Assembly: GCF_019931755.1 (NCBI RefSeq)
Contig: NZ_CP082918.1
Coordinates: 2,646,001 to 2,710,000 of the forward strand
Direction of reading: 5' to 3'
Length of the DNA: 64,000 nucleotides
Source of the DNA: Sutcliffiella horikoshii
GTDB lineage: Bacteria > Bacillota > Bacilli > Bacillales > Bacillaceae_I
Part shown: in pieces, positions 56,234 through 64,000 of the stretch
How the letters are laid out: each line of letters opens with the position of its first letter
Position numbering within the stretch: the stretch's first letter is position 1
Translations under genes and position numbers: made by a program
The notes under the pieces: model-generated
The model's input: the letters and a program-made list of their open reading frames with translations, nothing else
Told to the model about the DNA's origin: nothing
The model's database searches: none

Positions 56234-56643
56234 TTTTTCATTAAATCAGCTATGGTCTTTTGTTCCAAGCCAGCTACGACCCAACCTTCCATTTCATCAC
56301 GCAAGGTACAAAGGGATTCTCGCGTAGTGGGAGCAAAGCAACCTTTACTTTCTACATTAAAGAACCCTTTTGGAAATGTTTCTGCTTTCATTGCATCATA
56401 CACTTCGGACAATTTGATTTCGCTCGGGTCTTTTACAAGAAAATAGCCACCGTCCCGGCCTTCTTTCGCCTGGATTAATTCCGTTTTAACTAGATGCCTT
56501 AATATTTTTCTTAAAAAGACAGATTTAGAATTAAGTTTCTCTGCTAATTCTCCGCTCGGACATCGGCCTTCATTATTAGCAAGCACCACGAGTGCCTGAA
56601 TGGCCACACTGAACCACTTTGTACTCGTTACCTTTTCAGTCAT
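56230..56643 (-). CDS. Rrf2-family transcriptional regulator
   Basis: 137 residues. N-terminal winged helix (about 10-70: WFSVAIQALVVLANNEGRCP, SVFLRKILRHLVKTELIQ, GRDGGYFL). Only two cysteines lie in the C-terminal part (GCFAPTT and SLCTLRDEM), not the CX5CX7C of iron-sulfur Rrf2 proteins, so redox sensing by thiols is more likely. It resembles YwnA-type regulators. Probably represses the adjacent nitroreductase via the inverted repeat. Confidence 0.85.
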   Translation of the reverse strand: MTEKVTSTKWFSVAIQALVVLANNEGRCPSGELAEKLNSKSVFLRKILRHLVKTELIQAKEGRDGGYFLVKDPSEIKLSEVYDAMKAETFPKGFFNVESKGCFAPTTRESLCTLRDEMEGWVVAGLEQKTIADLMKK

Positions 56644-57069
56644 TGTTTCACCTCTTCATCTACACTTTATTCTGAAACATCTCCCATAAAAAGTCAAAGT
56701 GTTTAGGAAGGTTGGAAGGTGACGGAGGACACGAAATCAAAGGAGCTGCCTTTACGACAGCTCCCACTCTTTCGTTCTAGCGCCCTTTTCTGGAATAACT
56801 CTATTGTCAATCAACAGTTACTTTAGATAACTATATCTAAAGGGGTAAAACGGTGTAACTTTTTTATAAACGGTTCTTCTTTTTTCAAAACGATGTAACT
56901 TTTTTCAGAGCCACATTTGGTGCTCATACAACTAACTTGATCCATTTTGCTGTTCTTAGTCCATTATATAGGTCTCTTCGACAAAAAACTTATAGGTATC
57001 AAAGTATCAGATTCTATCTGAAATTTTAAAACTTTCAGCGAAGTGGATTCCAATTCAAAACGAAATAGG
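56644..57069. other. Gap between Rrf2 and DoxX genes, with hairpins and a short direct repeat
   Basis: 426 bases with no gene. GGAGCTG/CAGCTCC (56741-56763) is a hairpin. CTTTAGATA/TATCTAAAG (56821-56842) is a perfect 9-bp inverted repeat with a 4-base loop. AAAACGRTGTAACTTTTTT occurs twice nearby (about 56848 and 56896). One of these could end the DoxX transcript. Confidence 0.55.
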
Positions 57070-57498
57070 CTAAACCCACCCCGGCCTCCTCTTTTTTGCA
57101 TCCTTGTAAACAAGTGCCGAAGCCGCTGCAACAACTACCGTAAAAACAATGTAATCAAACGCTTCCTTAAAACCGATCGAGAAAGTCATGCTCAATAGGA
57201 ATACCAAAAGCTGGGCAAGACTAGCTAAAGCCGCCTCTTTTAAGCGAATACCACTCACCAATAAAACACCAAGCACAACTTCTAAGAAGGTTACAAAATA
57301 ACCTAGGATATCAGACACTATTCTTGGGAACCAAGGGTTCAAAGTAGCTGTATACTCCAAAAAGTGATCAAAGTTTCCCCAGACCACACCTAGATTTCCA
57401 ACTGGACCCAAGATACCTAAACGGTCAGCAACTACCCATAAATACATCAACCCCAAAAAAATTCTTATAAAGGTAAAGCTTCCTGTTTTCAGAGTCAT
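57070..57498 (-). CDS. DoxX-like small membrane protein
   Basis: 142 residues with four membrane helices (about 8-25, 62-85, 88-105, 112-130). FIRIFLGLMYLWVVADRLG, FLEVVLGVLLVSGI and the basic C terminus (KDAKKRRPG) resemble DoxX/DoxD-type proteins, which are linked to quinone or thiol redox. Monocistronic with a GGAGGG site. Its neighbourhood of nitroreductase and quinone reductase fits a redox role. Confidence 0.7.
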   Translation of the reverse strand: MTLKTGSFTFIRIFLGLMYLWVVADRLGILGPVGNLGVVWGNFDHFLEYTATLNPWFPRIVSDILGYFVTFLEVVLGVLLVSGIRLKEAALASLAQLLVFLLSMTFSIGFKEAFDYIVFTVVVAAASALVYKDAKKRRPGWV

Positions 57499-57632
57499 AA
57501 AGCCCTCCGTCCAATTAATTATTCTTTACTTTTATTGAACCTCTCATGACTAAAAGTCACGAGATTCCTGTGTTGAACGCTCCAACGAGCGAAGATAAGC
57601 AGGCTATCCCCGCAGCTTGGGTTCGTTTTTTT

Positions 57633-57733
57633 ACAGGTCTCGAAGGATTTCACGTTCCCATGCCTGTTCAGCATACAGCTTTTTCAATTTCTCATGTTCC
57701 TTTTCAAGCGCTGCATAATCAGACGCTGAAGGA
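57633..57733 (-). pseudogene. Remnant resembling IS3-type transposase OrfA
   Basis: The minus strand encodes DYAALEKEHEKLKKLYAEQ then AWEREILRDL followed by TAA, resembling the leucine-zipper C terminus of IS3-type OrfA. Upstream, related frames are broken by stops and shifts, and no OrfB follows. A plus-strand frame over the same DNA (57546-57896) is probably accidental. It marks a likely insertion scar beside the reductase/AraC pair. Confidence 0.4.
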
Positions 57734-57957
57734 ACAAAGGCCGCTTGCTTATAGCGTCTTCCATCTAACTGATCGAGATTTACACGCGCTAATTCTCTGG
57801 CCCATCAAAGCTCCATCTTGGGATCCAGTTCATATTCCCGTGCTGGAGCGGTCATATTGCTTTCTTGTCATGGCGTTCTCCTCCGTCTTGGTTTAATTGT
57901 ATCGGAATAAGGGGGGTGTATTGTCCAAGTTCGGGGGCTAAATAGCATACATGAAAA

Positions 57958-58542
57958 TCAGGAGAGTTTGGCACCAAGCTCTCGAACGTGAGCAATCCAT
58001 TTATCCCGCTGGCCAGATGTAGATGGTCTGATAGGACCAATCTCGGTTATGCGTACTGGTTTGATACCGCAGAAATGAAGTACGTTTCGCTTCATGACAT
58101 TCAGCCCGGCCCGATGGTACACGAGTCGATTGTACCAGGCAGGGGTGTCGGACGTAACGATCAGGTGCGCAGATTTACCCAATAGAAGCTTATCCCATAA
58201 AGGTGATTGCTGCCTGTATTTGAATGCGAAGCCGGGCAAGAATACCCGATCGATAAAGCCCTTCAGAACAGCCGGCGTGCTCCCCCACCATATCGGATAA
58301 ACAAATATCAGGTGATCTGCCCATCGAATCATCTCCTGTGCTTCAAGAAGTTCCTTTTCCAGTTCTGTCCGCTTACTGTATCCATGTTGCAGATTCAAGT
58401 CAAAGGAGATTGAGCTTAAGTCGATATTTCGGACTTGGGCTTTGCTGTTCTCTTGAACTCCTTCCGTATATGCTTTGGCCAAGGTTGCACAATAGCTCTG
58501 TGCATCCGGATGGCCGTTAATGACAAGCATTTTCGATTTCAT
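57958..58542 (-). CDS. NAD(P)H-dependent oxidoreductase, flavodoxin-like fold (quinone reductase/KefF type)
   Basis: 194 residues from ATG 58542 with a GGGGAGG site; the frame upstream to 58785 overlaps the AraC gene and is rejected. Flavin-binding start MLVINGHPDAQSYC, FVYPIWWGSTPAVLKGFIDRVFLPGFAF and the TSDTPAWYNR loop match the NQO/MdaB family. Reduces quinones or electrophiles with two electrons. It is divergent from an AraC regulator, probably its controller. Confidence 0.9.
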   Translation of the reverse strand: MKSKMLVINGHPDAQSYCATLAKAYTEGVQENSKAQVRNIDLSSISFDLNLQHGYSKRTELEKELLEAQEMIRWADHLIFVYPIWWGSTPAVLKGFIDRVFLPGFAFKYRQQSPLWDKLLLGKSAHLIVTSDTPAWYNRLVYHRAGLNVMKRNVLHFCGIKPVRITEIGPIRPSTSGQRDKWIAHVRELGAKLS

Positions 58543-58624
58543 TGCTTTTACCTCCCCGGTAATTTCATTGTGATATAATAGTAAAAAAGCAACCTTAGTA
58601 TATACCGGCAACTGGCGGAATGAA

Positions 58625-59695
58625 ATGATCAACAACGTACTTTTACTTGATAAATCACGCAAAGGGGCGAATTCGGTGATCGATTCGGGTGTTTCTGTTA
58701 CCATGCTGTATCCAATCATGAAGTCGCTTGTCCATAAGGGCGTGGACACAGATTCGTTTTTCCGGTATGTATCGTTTGACAGCACAGTTTTGAAGCAACA
58801 AGATGCTCGTATCCCAACAATGGAGTTAGAGAGAATGACAAACGCGGCGGCGGTCTATACACAGGATGATTATTTCGGATTGCAGATGGGGGCGTTTACG
58901 GAATTTGCCGATTTGGGCGTGCTCGGATACGTCATGATGCATTGTAATAACATAGAAGCTGCACTTAAGTCGTTTCAGACTTACAATGAAGTGTTATGCA
59001 GCGGATTCAATCTGGATTGGGAGATCGTAGATGAAGATGTGAGAATACGCATGTTTACCCAATCTAACTGGAATTTTCCCCGCCATTGTGCAGAGGGTAT
59101 GGCCTCTTCGCTCTACCGTCTGATCGGAATTCTGTGTAATCGAACGGTTCCGTTGCATGAAGTCAGGTTTATGCATGAGTCATTGGGAGGAATACATCCA
59201 TATGAAACAGTGTTCGGAGTGATTCCCACATTTGGAGACAATTCCACAATGCTGTGTATGAGTAAGTACTTGTTGGAGAATCCGGTTCTGTATTCCGATA
59301 CAAGATTGTTATTCGTATTCGAAACGATTGCCAAAGAAGCCATTGAGAAGTTACAAGTGACAGGATCGTTCTCGGATGAAGTATTGCAATGGTTGGAACA
59401 CTGTCTTCCGACCCATTATCCGACCGTACGGCAAACTGCGGAACACTTTCAAATGAGTGTGCGAACGTTACAACTTCGTTTGAAAGAGGAGAACACTTCT
59501 TATAACGAATTGTCTATTTGTGTGCGAAAGCAATTGTCCATCGGTTATTTGGAACAATTGCATATATCTATAGGTGAAATTGCATATGCTCTCCATTTCT
59601 CGGAACCGAGCGCATTCAGTAACGCCTTCAAGAAATGGACGGGGGTAACCCCGTTACAATATAGGGATAACCTGAAATGCAAAACTGTAGATTAA
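58625..59695 (+). CDS. AraC-family transcriptional regulator
   Basis: 356 residues. N-terminal arabinose-binding-like domain of the OruR/ArgR-type group (about 25-210: QMGAFTEFADLGVLGYVMMHCNNIEAAL) and a C-terminal double HTH (about 255-350: YPTVRQTAEHFQMSVRTLQLRL and LHFSEPSAFSNAFKKWTGVTPLQYR). The start is ATG 58625 (GGCGG 6 bases upstream) or GTG 58676, which has AAAGGGG 8 bases upstream. A TGATATAAT -10 lies at 58571-58579. Such regulators are more common in Gram-negatives, hinting at transfer. Confidence 0.9.
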   Translation: MINNVLLLDKSRKGANSVIDSGVSVTMLYPIMKSLVHKGVDTDSFFRYVSFDSTVLKQQDARIPTMELERMTNAAAVYTQDDYFGLQMGAFTEFADLGVLGYVMMHCNNIEAALKSFQTYNEVLCSGFNLDWEIVDEDVRIRMFTQSNWNFPRHCAEGMASSLYRLIGILCNRTVPLHEVRFMHESLGGIHPYETVFGVIPTFGDNSTMLCMSKYLLENPVLYSDTRLLFVFETIAKEAIEKLQVTGSFSDEVLQWLEHCLPTHYPTVRQTAEHFQMSVRTLQLRLKEENTSYNELSICVRKQLSIGYLEQLHISIGEIAYALHFSEPSAFSNAFKKWTGVTPLQYRDNLKCKTVD

Positions 59696-59875
59696 GGGTC
59701 ATTTCGGAGTCCTATCAACAAAACGCGGAAAACATACGCTAAGAGAATAACATCAGAAAAAAAATTGGTTTACAACGGTAAGGAAATCCAAATAAAAAAA
59801 GCCTATTTTCTATCTTTGTTTACTTGATATATAGTTCATAATTATTGTTTCCAACGTAAACAACGAAAGGAATTT

Positions 59876-59967
59876 ACTTGGAGGCGTGGGTATGGATAGG
59901 CTAGCTTGCCTGCTGAAAAACCTGCTTCAGTCTTTCAGAACCAATAATACCCACAGAGGCTCCAAGT
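59876..59967. other. 92-base structured element with 16-bp closing helix
   Basis: ACTTGGAG/CTCCAAGT (59876-59883 with 59960-59967) and GTGGGTAT/ATACCCAC (59886-59893 with 59947-59954) are both perfect 8-bp pairings separated by a small internal loop. Inside, GGC...GCC and CTGAA...TTCAG form two short hairpins. The arrangement suits a structured RNA or a miniature mobile element. No T-run follows. The rest of 59696-60144 shows no gene. Confidence 0.5.
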
Positions 59968-60144
59968 CAAGTCCTAAACCTCTTATCTATGATTAAATAT
60001 AAAAAAAGGGTAAAGGTGCACCATATCAATATTTGATTGGATACTATATATTAGCCCCCTTGGAGTAACTGAATAAATTCAATTAGCTATATAGTGAACT
60101 TAATTACAAATTACTTTGTGTATATTTTTTATACAGTCACGACC

Positions 60145-60410
60145 CTAAGGCCAATCCTTTTCAATACCGTCTTCAAATACACTTAAAAAATAGTTCAAGG
60201 CGATTTCATCACTTGAAACAATGTTTTTAAATTCTTCTGAATGAGTTGTTCTGTAGTCATATGGATTAGAACTTGCTTTTTTGACGAGTTTTGAGCTGAG
60301 GATTATATTTAAGTCTTTTTCAATTTGTTGAATTACTTCTTTATCTTCACTAAAAGAACTACAACCCACAGTTAATAACATTAAAATACTAGTAAGAATA
60401 ATTTTTTTAT
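60145..60410 (-). pseudogene. Small lipoprotein gene with damaged start codon
   Basis: The frame from 60145 reads upstream through ATG 60381 into KKIILTSILMLLTVGCSS, a complete lipoprotein signal peptide with Cys in the lipobox, but no start codon precedes it. At 60410 the minus strand has ATAAAAAAATT where ATGAAAAAAATT would give the expected Met-Lys-Lys-Ile: one G appears to be missing. ATG 60381 leaves only six residues before the Cys, too few for export. The body (about 70 residues) is otherwise open, with no family recognised. Confidence 0.5.
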
Positions 60411-60667
60411 CTCTATCCCCCCAATGTCACTTAATAGTTCTATTATATTGCTGCCTAACCCCTTGCTACTATCCTGCCCTACTGCTTAATAACAACTATT
60501 TCAAATGTTGACTATTTACTCAATATATATCACATACAAAAGAAGCTTACCTTGTAACAGATAAGCGCCCGGTCGGTGATAGAAAGGATGGCTGCACTTT
60601 TACTCTTGAAAAGCCCTAGATAGTGGAATAAGCAAATAGATTCACAAATTACTACTACCAGTCTTCA

Positions 60668-61141
60668 CTAATTTACATCAACTATAAAATCTCCTATATG
60701 GTTGCCATCGGTATAAACGGAAACTTCCCAGAATCCTGGTTTGTCGAATCCAATATAGGATGGCATCGTCTTCGTTGCTCCTAGGTTTGGTTGAGTAAAT
60801 CCGTGGTCAAACTCCCAGGTTGCATAATCGAAACTATGCCCATCTAATAATAATGGGGTTTTTTCTCCTGTTTCTAAATGAGTCCCTTCAACCCTCACAG
60901 CCCCATTTATATCTTCAGATGGTCCCCAAAAATGCCATAAAGTCTTTCGGGGTTCATTTGCAATATAAACACCATCTAAAAAACCTACTTTACCCTCTAC
61001 TCCAACAAATTCCTCCGTTTCAGAAACAAAAGTTGGAGTGGCTTCGTAAACAATTGTTTCTTTCTCACATCCTAAAACAAACAATGCCAAACCTAATCCA
61101 ATGAAGACTAAACGAAAAGTACCTAGCAAAGTAATCATCAC
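60668..61141 (-). CDS. DUF4871-like lipoprotein
   Basis: 157 residues. Lipoprotein signal with Cys25 in LFVLGCEKE. The body is beta-rich: GKVGFLDGVYIANEPRKTLWHFWG, TWEFDHGFTQ, PSYIGFDKPGFWEVSVYTDGNHIGDF, which I associate with the DUF4871 family of Bacillus. GAGGTG directly precedes ATG 61141; a TTG at 61129 is an alternative start. The function is unknown. Part of a run of small lipoprotein or membrane genes. Confidence 0.7.
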   Translation of the reverse strand: MMITLLGTFRLVFIGLGLALFVLGCEKETIVYEATPTFVSETEEFVGVEGKVGFLDGVYIANEPRKTLWHFWGPSEDINGAVRVEGTHLETGEKTPLLLDGHSFDYATWEFDHGFTQPNLGATKTMPSYIGFDKPGFWEVSVYTDGNHIGDFIVDVN

Positions 61142-61257
61142 CTCAACTAAAATTTTGTTCTGAATTCTTATTCAATTATCCTGCCCGTTAATGGAACAAG
61201 AAAACATCTTAAGTATCAGAACAGTTGTACAACTATTGCAACCGTTAGTGAAAAAAA

Positions 61258-61656
61258 TTATTGTGATAATTCAAGAAAGTAATCCCTTATTTCTGTTGGT
61301 AACTCTTCAACTGCAAGTACTTTTAACTTTCGGATACCTTGTGTACCTGGTGAAGTCATAATCAGATAAGATTTTTCATCATATTCAAACAAGGTAAATT
61401 GACTTATTCTGTTTGCTCGTGTATCCGTTCCATTGATAAATTCAAAATCTTCTTCCTTAAAATTAGCCTCGTATCCTTCCAACACTAAACTTTGTGCCTC
61501 TTCAAAATCATCTGCAAAAGACATTGATTGATATAGGTCTACTGAATTTTTAGGTTTGAAAAGATGTATATAATAACTAACCGAAATTAAGACAACAAAA
61601 ATCATTATGCCCGTTATTAACCTACTTTTTAACGACATTTTCTTCAACCGCCCCAT
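61258..61656 (-). CDS. Membrane-anchored protein of unknown function
   Basis: 132 residues. A positively charged N terminus and one membrane helix (about 12-30), then an extracytoplasmic domain with FTLFEYDEKSYLIMTSPGTQGIRKLKVLAVEELP. GAGG lies 7 bases before the ATG. No family recognised. Between the DUF4871-like gene and a methyltransferase gene. Confidence 0.65.
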   Translation of the reverse strand: MGRLKKMSLKSRLITGIMIFVVLISVSYYIHLFKPKNSVDLYQSMSFADDFEEAQSLVLEGYEANFKEEDFEFINGTDTRANRISQFTLFEYDEKSYLIMTSPGTQGIRKLKVLAVEELPTEIRDYFLELSQ

Positions 61657-61832
61657 TGGTCGACCTCACTTTTTACCTGATTTACTCATAAAAAATATGA
61701 ACTCTACTTTCACTAAACTGCCCTATTCCTTAAATGTTTACATCAACTTTATCCATTATAGCTATACCTAATGCAGAAAGAGTAAACTGTAACGATATTG
61801 TGTTCCACCAATCTATTTGCTATTCCAGAGGT

Positions 61833-62564
61833 TCACTTCCCGCAAGCAAACGCCAAAACCACCGGTATTCGCTGCCTCCTAACAAATTCTTCTTCACTAC
61901 TAAAATGTTCGCGTTTTGGTGTACCTTCGCGTAAATCTTGTATGGTAAATCCAGCTTGTCTGAGTGCTGTGAAATATTGTTCGATCGTACGATGATACTT
62001 AACCACTACTTGATTAATCCAAGGCTCTTTCCTTTCACCATCACGGAAGTAATCATCTACAATCCAACTCCCACGTTTATCTCCAGCTTCCTTACTGGCA
62101 AAAGATGAAGTTGTAAGTGGATGTTGAATGCTAAATACAAATCTGCCGTCCTCTTTTAGGGTTTGATAAACATTTTGAAACAGGCGGTTAATGTCTGATA
62201 CATAATGAATGGCGAAACGAGAGGTTACGAGATCATAAGACTCACTAGGATAATCATACGATTCCATCGTTTCATTGAATATAGTGGCGTCTAATTCAAG
62301 TAAGTTAGAGCGAGCTGCTTCTATCATTTGTTCAGAACCTTCGACTCCTGTGTAATGCCTTGCCCCTAATTGCATTAGTTCTTTACCAAACGAGGCATCT
62401 CCACACCCTAAATCTAAGATGGTCTTATTTTGAATGTTCCCTACTAGTTCGGACATAATTGGACCTTCAATTGCATTGTTGGGACTGTCTTGTCTATTTC
62501 TTCTTTTCATATAATTTGCATAAAAATCCGATTGATCGTAAACACTAGATCCTCTGAATTCCAT
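61833..62564 (-). CDS. Class I SAM-dependent methyltransferase
   Basis: 243 residues. SAM-binding motif I ILDLGCGDASFGKEL (about 48-62), acidic motif II YTGVEGSEQMI, and SYDLVTSRFAIHYVSD (motif IV region). The substrate is unknown; the fold resembles ubiquinone/small-molecule methyltransferases. ATG with a GGGAGATG site, 14 bases after the DUF2711 gene, so probably co-transcribed. Confidence 0.88.
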   Translation of the reverse strand: MEFRGSSVYDQSDFYANYMKRRNRQDSPNNAIEGPIMSELVGNIQNKTILDLGCGDASFGKELMQLGARHYTGVEGSEQMIEAARSNLLELDATIFNETMESYDYPSESYDLVTSRFAIHYVSDINRLFQNVYQTLKEDGRFVFSIQHPLTTSSFASKEAGDKRGSWIVDDYFRDGERKEPWINQVVVKYHRTIEQYFTALRQAGFTIQDLREGTPKREHFSSEEEFVRRQRIPVVLAFACGK

Positions 62565-62578
62565 TGAAAAACATCTCC

Positions 62579-63286
62579 CTACCCTTTGTACGTATTACGA
62601 ACACTCCAATATATTTCGGTATCATCATCACAATAAAAGCCTTCAAGATTACACCGCTCAATTATTCTATCTATCTTCTTTTTGTCATCTGAACAAATCA
62701 TAGAAAAATGGCTATCCCAATGAGTGGTAATAAGGATGGAGTTATCATGAGTAAAAAGGTTATGTCTTGCTAAAGTATCTTGATTGATTAAGTCATCTAT
62801 GTACTCTAACTTTCTTTCTGCACCAAATTCATCTCCTACCCAAATCCAATCATACTTCTCCTGTTTTATTGCACCTAACAGTTTATTTATCAAAAGAGCC
62901 GGCAGCATTCCCTCTGTTGGTGGCACAAGATTGTCTTTCTCACTGACAGTGTTGATTTTCTCTTTAAATTCCTTATTCTCAAACTCCTTATTTAAACCAA
63001 GTATTCGTGTGCGAAGTCCAATATCTAACTCTTCATAACTTTTCAATCCACTAAGAGCTATGAATTCTTTCCACGTTACAATTTCACAATGATTTATAAT
63101 TTGAAATTTGTCTGGGTTTGTTTCTGAATTAAACAGTTCTGTATCTATGTTGACTGGTTTAATAAAGGGATGGAAGAAGATATAAACATCATTAAAAACC
63201 CCTTTATAAAATGCCTTGATTGATACGTCCTCATAGGCACAAACTGCAAATCTATGAGGTTCTGGAAGGACTCTATCTGCTTTCAA
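62579..63286 (-). CDS. DUF2711-like protein
   Basis: About 235 residues. The start is likely TTG 63286, because GGAG lies 8 bases upstream and the GTG at 63295 abuts it. No signal or membrane segment. Sequence marks: FHPFIKPVNID, ITTHWDSHFSMICSD and a final YWSVRN. I associate these with the Bacillus DUF2711 family, function unknown. Confidence 0.65.
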   Translation of the reverse strand: MKADRVLPEPHRFAVCAYEDVSIKAFYKGVFNDVYIFFHPFIKPVNIDTELFNSETNPDKFQIINHCEIVTWKEFIALSGLKSYEELDIGLRTRILGLNKEFENKEFKEKINTVSEKDNLVPPTEGMLPALLINKLLGAIKQEKYDWIWVGDEFGAERKLEYIDDLINQDTLARHNLFTHDNSILITTHWDSHFSMICSDDKKKIDRIIERCNLEGFYCDDDTEIYWSVRNTYKG

Positions 63287-63313
63287 ATGTAACACTCCTT
63301 ATTCTAAATCACT

Positions 63314-63769
63314 CTACCTATGCCCATCTCTCCTAGCTTGAATATATCCATAATACGCACAAGTCCCATTTTGGGTTAAGTCTTTTACCTCAAAACCGCA
63401 CTTCTCATAGAAACTGAAATTATTAGCGGAGGTGTGTGCAAACCAATCACCGTGAGGCAGTTTTTGAACACAAAGTTCTACAATTTTCTTCCCGATACCT
63501 TTCCCACGATATTCCGATAAAACAACTAAATCTACTATGTTAGCAACCATTATTTGGTCTGAGATAACCCTAACCATCCCAATCATCTTGTTTTGGTCCC
63601 ACACCGTAAATGCCCACGTAGAGTTTTTAAAGATAAGCGAGAACTTCTCTTTTTGCCAAGCCGGGGTATTCCTTGCCCATCCCGCATCCTCAAAAAGAGC
63701 TTCTACATATTCAGAAGGAACCCCTTCTGTTCCTTCCCTTATTACTAAACCGTTGTAATATTGGTACAT
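63314..63769 (-). CDS. GNAT-family N-acetyltransferase
   Basis: 151 residues from ATG 63769 (AAGGGGGTG 6 bases upstream; GTG 63778 overlaps that site). Acetyl-CoA-binding motif LSEYRGKGIGKKIVELC, preceded by MIGMVRVISDQIMVANIVDL and followed by NFSFYEKCGFE, the classic GNAT order. The substrate is unknown. First gene of the run with the DUF2711 and methyltransferase genes. Confidence 0.9.
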   Translation of the reverse strand: MYQYYNGLVIREGTEGVPSEYVEALFEDAGWARNTPAWQKEKFSLIFKNSTWAFTVWDQNKMIGMVRVISDQIMVANIVDLVVLSEYRGKGIGKKIVELCVQKLPHGDWFAHTSANNFSFYEKCGFEVKDLTQNGTCAYYGYIQARRDGHR

Positions 63770-63793
63770 ATTTAACACCCCCTTATAATTAAA

Positions 63794-64000
63794 TCATTTT
63801 CCTTCCCTTACAACTTTAAAAGACAAACTCGACAGAACAAAAGCCAATATTATTAGCAAAGGCGCCACCACAAATAATCCTATTAAATCCGTTGTAAGAT
63901 TCCAAGGTACGAAAGCATTCCAGAATATCCCCATAACCTTCCATAATAGAACAAATATAATCACAGTAAATACAAGATATAATATTTTTTCTAATCCTTT
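63794..64000 (-). CDS. Membrane protein, C-terminal part only
   Basis: The last 68 codons of a minus-strand gene cut by the window edge, ending at TGA 63794-63796. Two hydrophobic segments: LEKILYLVFTVIIFVLLW and DLIGLFVVAPLLIILAFVLS, then a short basic tail (KVVREGK). No family can be named from this part. Confidence 0.6.
   Translation of the reverse strand, partial: KGLEKILYLVFTVIIFVLLWKVMGIFWNAFVPWNLTTDLIGLFVVAPLLIILAFVLSSLSFKVVREGK

Noticed and set aside
57546..57896. 116-residue plus-strand protein
   Set aside because: The opposite strand carries a recognisable transposase-like remnant; the plus-strand frame has no family likeness or ribosome site.
58543..58785. 81-residue N-terminal extension of the quinone reductase
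   Set aside because: It overlaps the divergent AraC gene and promoters; the ATG at 58542 has a strong GGGGAGG site and a standard flavodoxin-fold start.

Overview
The window is chromosomal DNA from a spore-forming Bacillus-type Firmicute. The genes spo0A, spoIVB, the full spoIIIA operon, ahrC, bkdR and yqhY are present in an order very close to the Bacillus subtilis yqh/yqi region. A large structured RNA between ispA and dxs, next to an oapA-like membrane protein gene, matches the OLE RNA locus known mainly from alkaliphilic or otherwise extremophilic Bacillaceae. A Sutcliffiella- or Halalkalibacterium-like bacillus is therefore plausible, but the species cannot be fixed from the sequence alone. 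No rRNA, tRNA, CRISPR array or intact prophage was seen.

Layout. 1-6.1 kb: the 5' part of a secreted oligoendopeptidase F, a 52-bp palindromic tandem array, an msrA gene whose catalytic cysteine codon is TGA, a polar amino-acid ABC transporter, and a repeat-built coiled-coil protein. 6.1-11.2 kb: a response regulator / histidine kinase / ECF sigma operon and a membrane-anchored GH18 hydrolase. 11.3-17.4 kb: a second 52-bp array, a bacilliredoxin, and mutA-mutB-meaB (methylmalonyl-CoA mutase and its GTPase chaperone). 17.5-31.3 kb: a small metallopeptidase-like protein, a medium-chain reductase, then the sigma-54 branched-chain keto acid operon ptb-bcd-buk-lpdV-bkdAA-bkdAB-bkdB with its activator bkdR, followed by yqzF, a glycerophosphodiesterase and yycC. 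31.3-36.6 kb: spo0A, spoIVB, a third 52-bp array, recN, ahrC. 36.6-44.6 kb: yqxC, dxs, oapA, OLE RNA, ispA, xseB, xseA, folD, nusB. 45-53.5 kb: yqhY, accB-accC, spoIIIAA-AH, yqhV. 53.6-64 kb: an accessory segment with a BCCT transporter, a nitroreductase and Rrf2 regulator, DoxX, a transposase-like remnant, an NAD(P)H-quinone-type reductase divergent from an AraC regulator, small lipoproteins, a methyltransferase, a DUF2711-like protein and a GNAT acetyltransferase.

How the genes work together. The bkd genes convert branched-chain 2-keto acids to acyl-CoAs for membrane branched fatty acids and energy, and the mutase set handles the propionyl/methylmalonyl-CoA that valine and isoleucine breakdown yields. 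Acetyl-CoA carboxylase subunits, isoprenoid genes (dxs, ispA) and folD supply membrane and one-carbon metabolism. Spo0A starts sporulation, SpoIIIA forms the mother-cell side of the forespore channel and SpoIVB signals sigma-K activation.

The most unusual items are the in-frame UGA at the MsrA active site with a hairpin right after it, the OLE RNA/OapA pair, three separate 52-bp palindromic arrays, a fourth array of CGGGCGA motifs alternating at 20 and 21 bp, a 124-bp dispersed palindromic repeat inserted inside both the bkd and spoIIIA operons, and a spoIIIAD gene with no standard start codon.
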